DNA of 64,000 nt, from assembly GCA_003665825.1 (NCBI GenBank), contig QPFY01000012.1, forward strand, positions 1,054,001-1,118,000, in the 5' to 3' direction. Shown one piece after another: positions 1-10,415 of the stretch. Source of the stretch: Microbotryum silenes-acaulis. Taxonomy: Eukaryota > Basidiomycota > Microbotryomycetes > Microbotryales > Microbotryaceae. The position numbers were made by a program, and so were the translations under genes. Every line of letters starts with the position of its first letter. Within the stretch, counting starts at the first letter, position 1. The notes under the pieces are model-generated. The model did not search any database. It saw only the letters and a program-made list of their open reading frames with translations, and was not told where the DNA came from.

Positions 1-1
1 T

Positions 2-3000
2 CGCTTCACCGTCGACAGGCGTCAGTGGCAGCTCTCCTTTCCCAAGCAGTACCCATCCGCCAAATGCAAGGACGACGATGAACTCGATCGAGCTCATGAT
101 GCGGTGCACAGGGCAATGCATCAAACCTGTTCAGAAAGTGTGGCGCATCTTCTGGTCAGCTGCTACGACCTGACGCCGGAGCAGACGGTGGAATACCTTC
201 GAAAGCATCTGGGTCGGTCTTCCCTTCGCGGCGTTATCACGCAAATTGGAAAGTTATTCTCGGTCGGACCGCCACCAGCACAGGAAGACGATTATCTTCC
301 TTGGGCCGGATCCATCACTCGCCTCACAACTGACCTACGGACTCACAAGTTGACGTTCGACCAAGTGGTTGCATGCCACCTCATTGCGATTGTGGGCGCT
401 CGACGACCGTCGTATCTGGATCAGTTCGACTCCAAAGACGTCGATGCGATACCAACTGTCGACACAGTGATCGCAGCAGGTCGAGCTCCAGCAAACTTGA
501 GTCAAGATACTGGGAACGCTGCGACGGCGTTGTTGGCCACGACTGGTGCCCAACCGAAGCCACCCGGCCCCTGCTGGAACTGCGGTGAAGACACCCACTT
601 CAACAAAAACTGTTCCAAGCCGAAGAAGAAGAAGTTTTCACGATGCAAGACGACCAAAGGCGAGGAACCGATGGCAAATTTGGCGCTCCCTTCGGTTGAA
701 GACATTCTGGGGACCGATTCCGTTGGCGCGTTTTTCACGCAATTACCAAAAGGACACTCTCGAGAAATGATCATCTACGACACGGCAGCGACTCATTACG
801 TCATCAATGATCCTGCCGCGTTCGCCGACCTGAAGGCGACAGCTCCGTCTTCGTTAAAGGGCATCAATGGTAACGGAAAGACCATTATGGGAGTAGGCAC
901 GGCCTGCGTCGAAGACAAGCACGGCAAGAGGTACAACTTGGTCAACAGCATCTTCGTCCCTAGCGCCCCCGCCAATCTCTTCGCCGGGCATCGAGCCGAT
1001 CGTGATAGTCACAAGATCACCATTCAAAACGGGCGATTCACGGTGGCCGGAAATGACGATATCCTACTCACGGGACAGAAGCTCAATTCGGGGTTGTACC
1101 GGCTGGACCTCAAGTTGGTTCAAGCTCGGAGTTCACCCCGTGAATGTGCGTCAGCCACAGCTCTGACAGCAGTGCCTCTCCACATCTGGCACGGACGTTT
1201 CGCTCATCTACACTGCCGTTCCCTTCACCAGCTGTCCAAGTCTGACGCTGTGATAGGTTTGAACATGAAGTCTCGCAGTGACTTGAAATGCGAATCGTGT
1301 CTGGCCGGCAAAGCTACGCACAAGCCGTTCCCAAACTCCGAATCGCTAGCCGAAAAACCCCTTGATCTCGTCCACATCGATCTCTTGTCCTTCGACGGCG
1401 AGCTGTCACTTGCAAATCATCGCTACGCGCTAGTTATCGTCGACGATTGTACGCGGTACATGTGGGTGTTGACGATGCTGCGGAAGTCGGACTCCTTTGA
1501 AAGGTTCAAAACGTGGAAACTACGGGTCGAGCTGTCGTCAGGGCACACTTTGAAAGTTGTCCGTTTGGACCGCGGTGGCGAGTTCCTTTCGACGGAGTTC
1601 AAGCGATGGTTGGACGACACGGGTTTGTCGCGACAACTCACGATCCCCAGCACGCCCGAGCAAAACGGTGTCGCCGAAAGGGCCAACCGCTCGATTTCGG
1701 AAGCAGCTCGAACGATGCTGTATGAATCCGGTCTGCCCACGGTGTTTTGGGCCGAAGCCGTGGCTACATACGTGTATGTGAAGAATCGTTCCCCACACTC
1801 TGCTCTTGGTGGCAAGGTGCCATTTCGGGAATGGACCGGGAAACCTGCGCACGTTCATCACTTGCGGGTCTTCGGATGTCGAGCTTGGCACACGGCGAAT
1901 ACCGAACAACGTAAGAAACTACAGCCACGGGGCCTTCCAATGATCTTCCTCGGATACGACCTAGAGCCTACCGCCTATGGGACCCGGTGAGGGGGCGGTT
2001 AACGTTATCGCGAAGCGTGACGTTCTTCGAGGACAAGTTCCCGGCCCGTGAAGGCGCGCCAGCACCGAGGATTGAGGCGATCGAAGTAGTTGTACCTCGA
2101 CCAGTCGCGACAAATCGACATGAAGCTGCGCAACAGCCGATTGCGGCGAACCAGGCCCCGGAGGTCGAGGTACAAGCCCGGGAGGAAAATCCGGTTGACG
2201 ACGTTGACCCCGCCGAGCAACGCGAACCAGTTGTGGAAGATGTACCAAAGGAGTTGCGTTTTGAAGCCCCCGGACCTGCTTGGGCAGCCCCGGTCGGAAA
2301 GCGGGATCGTAGGGCACCTGAGCGTTTCGAACCGGAGGCCTTCGTAGCCGTCGCCGATTCCGATGAGGAGGACGGTCCGTTTGTTTTGCCGACTAGTGAT
2401 CCCACGACTTGGAAGGCAGCCATGGCACACCACAAGTCTCACGAATGGGCGCAAGGTGCAATCGATGAGTTCGAGTCATTGCGTGATGATTACGCAGTCT
2501 TTACGATTATGAAACGAGACGAGCTTCCCGCTGGCGCCAAGGTGCTCGGGTCCAAATTCGTTTTCCGAACGAAACGGGACAAGGATGGTCGGCCGACTTC
2601 GTACAAAGCTCGACTTGTTGCACGAGGCTTCACGCAACGGCCGGGAATTGACTTCAAAGAGACGTTTGCACCGACAGCGAAGTTTGTCTCGATTTGTACT
2701 CTCATCGCGTTGGCAGCGGCCCGGGTGTAAGGCTCGGTTGCCTTACGCTATTTAACTACCCTTCTGATTTCAATATGCATCTATTGAAATCGTCAGTCTT
2801 TTGGACCGTGTAACCTAGTCGTGAAGGGCCTGGGGTATTACACTGGGGTTACCATATCATCCAAGCGGACATTGACAAAGCTTATTTGCATGGCGAACTT
2901 GAAGAGGAATTGTACATGCGCGTACCGGAGGGAATCCGACTTCCCGATGATGTCTGTCTCAAGTTGCAGCGCTCAATTTACGGTCTCAAGCAGGCCGGCC

Positions 3001-3394
3001 GGGTATGGAACGAGACGATCCATAAGACCCTCGTCAAGCTTGGTTACAATCGTCTTCGGAGCGAAGAGTGTGTCTATTGTCGGACACTTGGCAAAGACGA
3101 TTATTACATCACGGTTTACGTCGACGACTTGCTGTTTGTCGGTCCCGACTTATCCGAAATTGATCGCGTGCTCGACGAATTGGATCGATTGTACGGAGTC
3201 AAACGTCTTGGCAATGCAGAGTACATCCTTGGCGTCCAGCTCATTCGTCAAGCGGATGGGATTGTGTTGTCGCAACAACAGTATTTGCTCGATGTACTTG
3301 CAAGGTTCGGCATGGCGGATGCTAACAAAAGTGTGTTACCAATGCAACCGGGTCTTCAGCTCAAACCCTGCGACACTCCGGATCCCTCGTTACA
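2..3394 (+). pseudogene. Ty1/copia retrotransposon polyprotein, broken and 3'-truncated
   Basis: The frame is open from base 2, so the Gag start lies upstream of the window. In order it shows a Gag-like region, a zinc knuckle CWNCGEDTHFNKNC (about 572-613), an aspartic protease site IIYDTAATHY (about 770-800), the integrase HHCC domain (HGRFAHLH then CESCLAGK, about 1190-1310) and catalytic integrase Asp/Asp/Glu (HIDLL, LDRGGEF, PEQNGVAER; about 1375-1680). A frameshift near 1965-1972 moves the frame for the reverse transcriptase, which starts near 2400. That domain is then split by a 117-bp insert at 2726-2842 and resumes with IIQADIDKAYLHGEL and an intact YVDD box near 3117. Coding stops near 3390, before RNase H, where the sequence becomes a Ty3 element. 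It is dead: a frameshift, an insertion and no 3' end or LTR. Family assignment is firm. Confidence 0.93.
2726..2842 (+). mobile_element. 117-bp solo-LTR-like insert in the copia RT
   Basis: The insert begins TGTAAGGC and ends GTATTACA, so it has the TG...CA ends of an LTR and a 5-bp terminal inverted repeat (TGTAA/TTACA). It is flanked by CCGGG (2721-2725) and CTGGG (2843-2847), a 5-bp target duplication with one mismatch. Removing the insert and one flank restores the RT frame exactly (122 bases removed). The first 20 bases form a hairpin, TAAGGC (2728-2733) with GCCTTA (2740-2745). The downstream Ty3 element's LTR has the same ends and the same kind of hairpin, which suggests a related family. 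It is very short for an LTR, so a derivative of a miniature element is possible. Confidence 0.72.
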
Positions 3395-5941
3395 GACATG
3401 ACCAACTTGTTCTTCCAAACCAAAATGGCGGAGAACGACATCGCAAAGACGGCGGTCACAACGCCATGGGGCCTGTTCAAGTGGACCGTGATGCCCATGG
3501 GACTCTGCAACGCGCCGGCAACACACCAGCGGCGCGTCAACGAGGCGTTAGGGGATCTCATTGGGGAAGTGTGCTTCATGTACCTCGACAACATCACCAT
3601 CTTCGCCGACACATTGGAGGAACACGAACGGCGAGTGCGACTGGTCTTGGACGCGTTGAGGAAGGCAGACCTGTATGTCTCACCCAAGAAAACAGAACTC
3701 TTCGCGGACGAGTGTTTCTTCCTGGGCCACCAAATCTCGCGCGCAGGCATCAGTGTCGACCCCGATAAGGTACAACATATCCAGAACTGGCCGCGACCAA
3801 CGACCGTCAGGCAACTTTGGGGTTTCCTGGGCTTGGTGCAGTATCTGCGGAAGTTCATTGACAAACTCGCGAACTGGACAGCGATCTTGGTCCCGCTGAC
3901 GCGGAAAGGGGCGCAGGTCGATAAGGGCTGGACAATGGAGCACGAAAGGGCCTTCGAAGCAATCAAGACAATTGTCGGCGAGCTACCGTCACTGCACCCA
4001 ATCGACCGCTCAGAAGAAGGCGACCCACTGTGGCTGATGACGGATGCGAGCAACCAAGGCATCGGCGCGGCGCTGAGTCAAGGCAAAGAGTGGCAGGCGG
4101 CCATGCCGGTGGGCTATTGGTCGCGACAGTACAACCCGGCGGAGCGCAACTACGCGGCGCATGAGATGGAACTACTGGCGATCGTGGAGGCGCTTCACCA
4201 CTGGCGAGCGGACCTGTTGGGCGTGCGCTTCAATATCCTCACGGACCATCACGCCCTGGCGAGTTTCATGAAGCAAGGAAACCTGTCGCGCCGACAAGCC
4301 CGATGAACGGAACGACTGGCAGACTACGACTTCAAGATTGTGTACGTGCGGGGCCCAGAAAACACAGTTGCTGATGCCCTGAGTCGTTTCTCTTTCTCGC
4401 AAACCGACGACTCAGCCAACGTCCTGGCGGAAGCACGACTCGACCCAGCATTCCTTCGGACGCTCAGGAGAGGATATCGAAAGGACTCACAATGCCAACA
4501 AGCGATCAGGAACATCGACTCCACACCAGGATATTCACTCAAGGATGGGATCGCGCGATTTGAAGGTCGAATCCTACTGCCAAAGACGGGCGACTTCAGG
4601 GAGAGAGCCATTCATGACGCACACGACGCGGCGGGCCATTTCGGATTGCACAAAACGTACGATCACCTCCGCCGCAACTTTATCTGGTCGGGAATGAAGG
4701 AGGCGTGCAAGGAATACATTGAGTCCTGTTCTGTCTGTCAGACGATGAAGATGCATGGCACCGGTTCTGCCGGTCGGATCCACAACTTGAGTGTGCCTGA
4801 CCGGCCAATGCGGGAAGTTGGCCTAGACTTTGTTGGGCCACTTATACCTAGCAAAGGTAATGACGCACTGCTTACGGTCACAGATCGCCTCTCAGGCTAT
4901 GTACGACTCATCCCAGCCAAAACGACGGACAATGCGGCAACGACAGCCGAGCGGTTCTTTGACGGGTGGCATCGACACTTTGGCATGCCGCGTGTGCTAG
5001 TCTCCGATCGCGACAAACTCTTCACAAGCGACTTTTGGACGGCATACATGGGGCGGATGGGGACCAAACTTGCAATGTCAACGGCATTTCACCCACAAAC
5101 CGACGGGCGGAGCGAGCGAGCGAATCGAACGGTGATCCAGGTCCTGCATACATTGGTCAACCGTCAACAAAACGACTGAGCCAAGTACATTGCAACCGTG
5201 GAATTTGTGATCAACTCGAGCCTGAACAGATTAACGGGGAAGACTCCCTTCGAAGTGGTTTTGGGTTTCACTCCTGAGCTGACTCCAATCATCCCCGTGG
5301 AAGGCTCAACGGTGTTACAGGCAGTCGAGAGGATGGTCAACCAGCGAGAAGCGGCAGCAGCAGAAGCAAGGGACAATATGGCAATTGCGAAGATCCGACA
5401 AGCTGAACAGAGCAACAAGCTGCGCAAAGCAGACCCGGAGTTTGCGGTGGGGGACAAGGTATTGGTTGACTCGCGCGACCGACGGCTCCGGTACAAGGCG
5501 GATAATGAAGCTCGGTCGGCCAAGTTTTTCCCACGATTCGATGGTCCTTACAAAGTGCTGGCAGCGCGGCCCGAGACCTCCAACTACAAACTCAAGCTGA
5601 ACCCGGGTGACAAGACGCACAACATCTTTCACGTGTCCAAGCTCCGACGTTGGGTACCAAACAACGGGGACGCGTTCCCAGGACGACACGCCACGGAGCC
5701 GCCAGCTGTCATTGTCCAAGGGAACGAGGAATGGGAGGTAGAACGTATCATAGACGCGAAGGGGAAAGGGAAGAGGAGGAAGTACTTGGTAAAGTGGAAG
5801 GGTTGGGCGGACAGCAACAACACTTGGGAACCGCAGGCACATTTGGAGGACACGGTGGCGTTGGAGAGGTGGGAGGAGGGGAGAGGAGAGGGTCAAGATC
5901 AGGAAGGGGAGGGTGTAAGGGCGGGCGGGGGTTTGGAATAG
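3395..5941 (+). pseudogene. Ty3/gypsy chromovirus Pol, 5'-truncated
   Basis: One reading frame runs from within the RT domain to the end of a chromodomain. It opens at DMTNLFFQT and shows the RT core ([19 protein letters not shown]), RNase H ([14 protein letters not shown], about 4030-4070), the integrase zinc region ([16 protein letters not shown] then CSVCQTMK), the integrase core ([23 protein letters not shown]) and a C-terminal chromodomain ([17 protein letters not shown], about 5780-5835). Two in-frame TGA stops, at 4304-4306 and 5177-5179, sit where the family normally has tryptophan. The RT box reads YLDN instead of the usual YLDD. The 5' LTR, Gag, protease and first part of RT are missing, because the element starts where the copia sequence stops. 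The stops and truncation make it inactive. Confidence 0.93.
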
Positions 5942-5952
5942 GTGGTGGAGAG

Positions 5953-6188
5953 TGTAAGGCCCGTGCGCCTGGGCCTTAGAAGGAGGGGGGGGGGGGGGGG
6001 GGGGCGCGCGCCTGGGCACTCTTAGTCTCTCCTCAGCGACTAACGTAGAGTGTCCAGGTGAGCCCAAGTGGATCAGGAGATGGTTGTAGCAGCGACTAAC
6101 GCAGAGTGTCCAGTGTCAATCCTACATACTTTGGTCCTGTGATCTTATCGTTGTCGCTCCGGTGTGCACTCCTACGGGGTGTATTACA
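5953..6188 (+). repeat. 3' LTR of the chromovirus
   Basis: This 236-bp segment begins TGTAAGGCCC directly after a purine-rich stretch (GGTGGTGGAGAG) that fits a polypurine tract, 11 bp past the Pol stop. It ends GTGTATTACA. The first bases form a hairpin, TAAGGCCC (5955-5962) with GGGCCTTA (5971-5978). It includes a run of about 20 G (5984-6003). No second copy is present in the window, so the right boundary rests on the TTACA end only. Confidence 0.7.
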
Positions 6189-8514
6189 TAGGGGCCATTT
6201 TCATAATTTCATAGTTAATTATTATTAACGCACTGCGGGGCGGCGACGAGTCCCTGAACCTCCAGTGCCCTCTATAAAGTCACTCTCACACAACTAAGGC
6301 CCGAGGATAGGCACTACCTCCTACTTAGCCGCAGGCGAGTAACCACCGCAAGACAAGGCTAGCTAGAGACTCTAACGACAAATTAAATCCACCTTTCATT
6401 CAATTTCGACTGCATTTCATTTCAAATTTTCTTCTCTGTTTATCCTCATTCAGACATATATTTTCGTTTCCGTTGTCTAAACAAGGTCCAGGAACCCTTC
6501 TTTCCTCACCATTCGCTTGAGACCAATCAAAGTATGAGCCTTCCCGGTCCTGCGGTAGGAGCCAGCCACGCGTTCCGAAGAGACTTCATGATCCTTGTTG
6601 GCGGCCTCTTTCGCCTGCACGTGAGCCGGATTCTTGTTGTTGTCAGTGACTGTTGAACGCCAAGTAACCAAACCCGTCAGCCGGTATAAAAGGTTTAGTG
6701 GGGAATTGCGGGCTTGAACTCATTTTCATAACCATCGGTGCTCGACAAGTCAATATTCAGCTCGGCGTCCGAACGCTTGACAGGGGTGGCGATGACCCGC
6801 CTAGGACTGAGTCGGACTGTCGGCGGGGGCGTGGTCTGGCGTGTCATCTGCCGCACATCAGGCAAGGAAACTACATCAGGCCCATGCAATATGCACAAAA
6901 GGTTTGCCGGAGGACCTGTCCCTCCAAGCGCGAGCCTCGACGGTGCAGACAACCGCACACAGATCACCTTCACCCAGGCGTGGGATATCCTTGTGCAAGT
7001 CGCCCAGGGTGCTCATCGACAGTCACGGGGAGTTGCGTGGGATATCCTTTGGCGTAATTGTGACCGGTAAAAAGCCCCTCTCGGACCTCCGCATAAAATC
7101 GACTGTAATCGGGCAGGTCGAGAATGTTCTCCGGGTCCAAGTGGGAACAGGCGGAATCACCCCGGCCTCCAGCACCGGCTCGCCCCCTGTGACTCCATCT
7201 TTCCAATGACTGCACACACCCGTGTCCGCCCAATCACCAGACGCTGGAGCACACAAAGGCAAACATATCCATCACTACTTACATCCTGGGTGTGATCAAC
7301 TGGTGGTGGATGAAGACCACCTGCCGCTTCGCCGTTAGTAGGTTTGGCGTGTTGAATGCGATCGCTGGCCGGGCCGGTGAGGGTGAGAAATGGCAAGGGA
7401 TTAGGTCTCTGTCTTTCTTTGCAACGGATTCAACTTACATTAAGTGTTTCCCAATTTCCATGCCGTTGCCCCATGTTCAGAAAAGGAAGGATCGCAACTT
7501 GGACATGCCCTGAGTCGCAACTTTGCCTCGGACTCGGACGCCACGAGCAAGTGCTCCTGCCGCTGTCTTTCCGGAGGCAAGCTTGTGCTCGAGACTGAAC
7601 AAACAAATGTACCCCGACTCGGCCTCTTTAATAACATCTAGTAGTAGGTGGGCTGGCCCTTTAGGTCGCTCCGCCGATGGACCACGCGAATCAGTGATTG
7701 CAGCACGCCATTTGGCATTCCTCGAAATCAAACGTTGTAGGCCTGGGGACCAGGATGTCATTGGCTGTGCTTCGCTTGAAAGTTGAAGATGTAGCCACTC
7801 TCGCATGCTGGACAACGCCCAGCGCATGAAGACAATAGAATACCCAAAAACAATTCTGTAGTCTTTGATCGCCGACGAGAGTAGCCCTGCAAGTTGTGAG
7901 CCTGACAGAGAATCTGCAGTTGTTCACACTGCACGAAGGTTGACGTTGGACAAGACGAGCTGTCGCAACGAGCACCTGATCACTAGATCCTCGTCAAGCG
8001 AATGTGAGGAACCAGATCTGTTCAGTCCATGATAAGTGTACTGTACTCGTTCCGACTGCCTCTTGTCAAGCCAAGCTCCCAGATGCTGTCCACTGCAATG
8101 AGTCGCAATGACTCGGCGTCGGGAGGCACGACTAAGACACGTGCACTGGGAGAGATCGACATCGCCGCAGGGGTGGGGAACACAAATGCCACTTGTTACC
8201 AATGACTGATTTGTCGGACCGACTGAGCACCGTTCGTGACTGATTAACTACTCCCCGAGGAAGGTTGTACCATGAGCTACTGAGATGTTGATGTTCGCAC
8301 ACAGCTATCAGACGGAGCCGAAGGCATGTTTCCGCGCCGTTCCGCGCCGTTTCACGCCGGTCTCTGTGCCGGTGCGGGCTTGTGCGGGAGCCGCCCCCCG
8401 CCAACGAGGATGACTTATGTTGAGACCGTCGCCAATTTCCCAAGCGCGCGTGCCCCCACCCCGCCCCACCAGAGCCGCCCCCCGCCAACGAGAATTACTA
8501 ATGTTGAGATTGTC
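6189..8514. other. 2.3 kb without a confident gene
   Basis: No frame can be tied to a known family. On the minus strand, 6970-7233 reads like real protein (it contains DPENILDLPDYSRFYAEVRE) and could belong to a broken gene with 6695-6973 and 6477-6671. These pieces lie in different frames and I could not join them. Bases 8390-8515 are C-rich and carry two degenerate copies of a unit starting GCCGCCCCCCGCCAACGAG. Confidence 0.4.
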
Positions 8515-8652
8515 ATCAATTTCCCCAGCTCGCGCCCCCTCAATTTTCGTTGAACAAACCTTCAGCTCTAGAGAGCTTCAGGGATCAATTTCCCCAGCTC
8601 GCGCCCCCCCAATTTTCGTTGAACAAACCTTCAGCTCTAGAGAGCTTCAGGG
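8515..8652. repeat. 69-bp tandem duplication
   Basis: Two 69-bp units, 8515-8583 and 8584-8652, each start ATCAATTTCCCCAGCTCG and end GAGCTTCAGGG, and are almost identical. They lie about 350-490 bp upstream of the GHITM-like gene. They look like a recent slippage or replication duplication. Confidence 0.85.
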
Positions 8653-8655
8653 ATC

Positions 8656-8766
8656 CCAACTATAGTTAGTTAACTAACTCTTGGTTATATAGTTATGGCT
8701 GGAAGGTGGGAACTCAGACATAGTCATTTAACTAACTATGGACCAACTAAGCTTAAGCGTAGCCTT
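8656..8766. repeat. R1-family fragment upstream of the GHITM-like gene
   Basis: This AT-rich piece has TTAGTTAACTAACT motifs and ends in AAGCTTAAGCGTAGCC, the same end as the R1 element at 12657-19791. Its reverse complement also matches the arm around the KDZ insertion site, including TCCCACCTTCCAGCCATAACTA. No matching target duplication was found, so it is probably a partial copy. It ends 240 bp before the GHITM-like start codon and may form part of that promoter. Confidence 0.65.
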
Positions 8767-9006
8767 GAAGTCTGCGAGAGCCGACTCGGAGACCACGAAA
8801 GTCCCGGTGGACGGTGGTTGGTGTCGTCAGCTCTCCGGCCGGTCGACGCGTCATCGCGGCCATATCGCGGCCGATCGCGGCCAGCGGGGCGGCACCGCCG
8901 GTTGCTGCTTTCCTTCAGAAACACATGCACCCTCCACGCCACCTGCACTCACCTACACTCAACCACTCTTACTCACCCTCGAGCCAGCCAAGTCCTCCAT
9001 CGCCAG

Positions 9007-10125
9007 ATGACTGCGATACTTCGTCCCTCCGTCTCTCGACTGCTGCAGCGCACCTTAACCACGCATACTTCACCGGAGCTGAGCCGCAACGCTCTCGTCC
9101 AGTCCACCTCAGCTTCGGCTCGCTTCTTCGCCTCCACCTCCCGTCGAGCCAAGATTCCCCCTTCGCCAAACCATGCGACAGCTTTACCGTTCAGTGCTCT
9201 GCGCCAGCGATTCGTGTCCTTTCCCTCGCGTGGAGTCACCACGGGACCCTACGTCGCCCCCGGCCAAGGCTCGTCAGGGGTTGATTGGACCAGGATTAGC
9301 ACGACCGCAGGATTGGCGCTCGCAGGCACTGTTGCGATCAACTACTTCCTCAACCGCGAGACAAGGGATTCTCTCTCGCCGTTCGAGAAGTCTTACCTCA
9401 ACGATTCGTTCAAGTGGACTGGTGGAGGCCTCCTCATCACGGCGTCAGTGGCCAAGTTGTTGCACTCCAATGGCTTCGCCGTCAGGATGATGTCTGCCAA
9501 CCCCTGGCTGGTGATGGGTGTCGGGGTAGCAGCAGGTATCGGATCAATGATGGGTGTCTTTTACACCGAGCCAGACTCGCCTTTGGTAAGTGGTGGCTTC
9601 CGGTCTTGACCTCGATGATGCCGCCCGGTCTGATGCGCCCCTTCATGCTCGCAGCACTACGCCAGCTTCGCCCTCTTCAGCGCCGTTCAAGGTGCGACGC
9701 TCGCGCCCATGTTCTTCCTCAATCCCGCCGTTCTTTCCCGGGCTGGTCTTTACACTCTGGGAGCTGTGTCTGGTCTTACCTGGGTTGGTGCCACGGCGAA
9801 GTCAGACACCTTCTTGTACATCGGTGGCCCTCTCCTCGCCGGTCTCGGTGTCCTCGTCGTGTCGTCCTTGGCTCCGATGTTGCTCCCGAGGATGAGCATG
9901 AGGACTATGTCAGCACTGGAACATGTGACCGCCTACGGTGGCGTAGGCTTGTTCTCGATGTTCATTCTGTACGACACGCAAAAGATCCTGGCGCATGCGC
10001 AATTGGCCCAGCGGGGCGCTATCCCTCGGGACCCGGTCAGGGAAAGCGTTTCTCTCGTCCTCGACGCCATCAACCTGTTTGTTCGAATCGTCCAAGTTTT
10101 GATGTTGCAGCAGCGCAGGAAGTGA
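9007..10125 (+). CDS. GHITM: Mitochondrial Bax-inhibitor-1 family membrane protein (GHITM/TMBIM5-like)
   Basis: Exons 9007-9585 and 9655-10125 encode 349 residues; the 69-bp intron is GTAAGT...GCAG and is phase 0. The length matches animal GHITM (about 345). The first 70 or so residues are rich in Ser, Arg and Ala with few acidic residues (SRLLQRTLTTHTS, FFASTSRRAK), which fits a mitochondrial targeting sequence. Several hydrophobic helices follow, for example LALAGTVAINYFL and WLVMGVGVAAGIGSMMG. The C-terminal family signature includes YGGVGLFSMFILYDTQKIL and VLDAINLFVRIVQVL. Family members sit in the mitochondrial inner membrane and affect cristae shape and ion exchange; that role is inferred here. 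The gene is convergent with the oxidoreductase, with 290 bp between stop codons. An R1 fragment lies just upstream. Confidence 0.93.
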
Positions 10126-10415
10126 TCTATACACACTGCCAATCGCACATTGAGATTGTAACCCGCTGCTTCCATCGCCGGGTGAGTTCGACTGGAGATT
10201 TTTTCGTTCCCAGATCTGGGTACTTTTGTTTCTTTCCGGTAATGGAACTCAACACAATCACGGACTATTCCAACAACTGGGAAGGAGTGAATGCATCATT
10301 CCTTCGGCGCACAAGATGCGGCCCGGGGAAGGAACAGAGCTCAGCTCCTTGATCTTTGGTCTTTGTCGTGCTACACCTCGTTATATATCTGGCAGCTCCT
10401 CGCAACTACGCGCTA

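Noticed and set aside
2005..2454. Several overlapping frames of 118-155 codons on the minus strand
   Set aside because: They lie opposite the copia linker between integrase and RT and carry no independent signal.
4304..5179. TGA read as Trp (alternative genetic code)
   Set aside because: TGA serves as the normal stop in host genes here (GHITM, oxidoreductase, CIA2), so the two in-frame TGA codons are mutations in a dead element.
5315..6067. 250-codon minus-strand frame
   Set aside because: It is a shadow of the Ty3 integrase/chromodomain region with low-complexity Pro/Leu runs.
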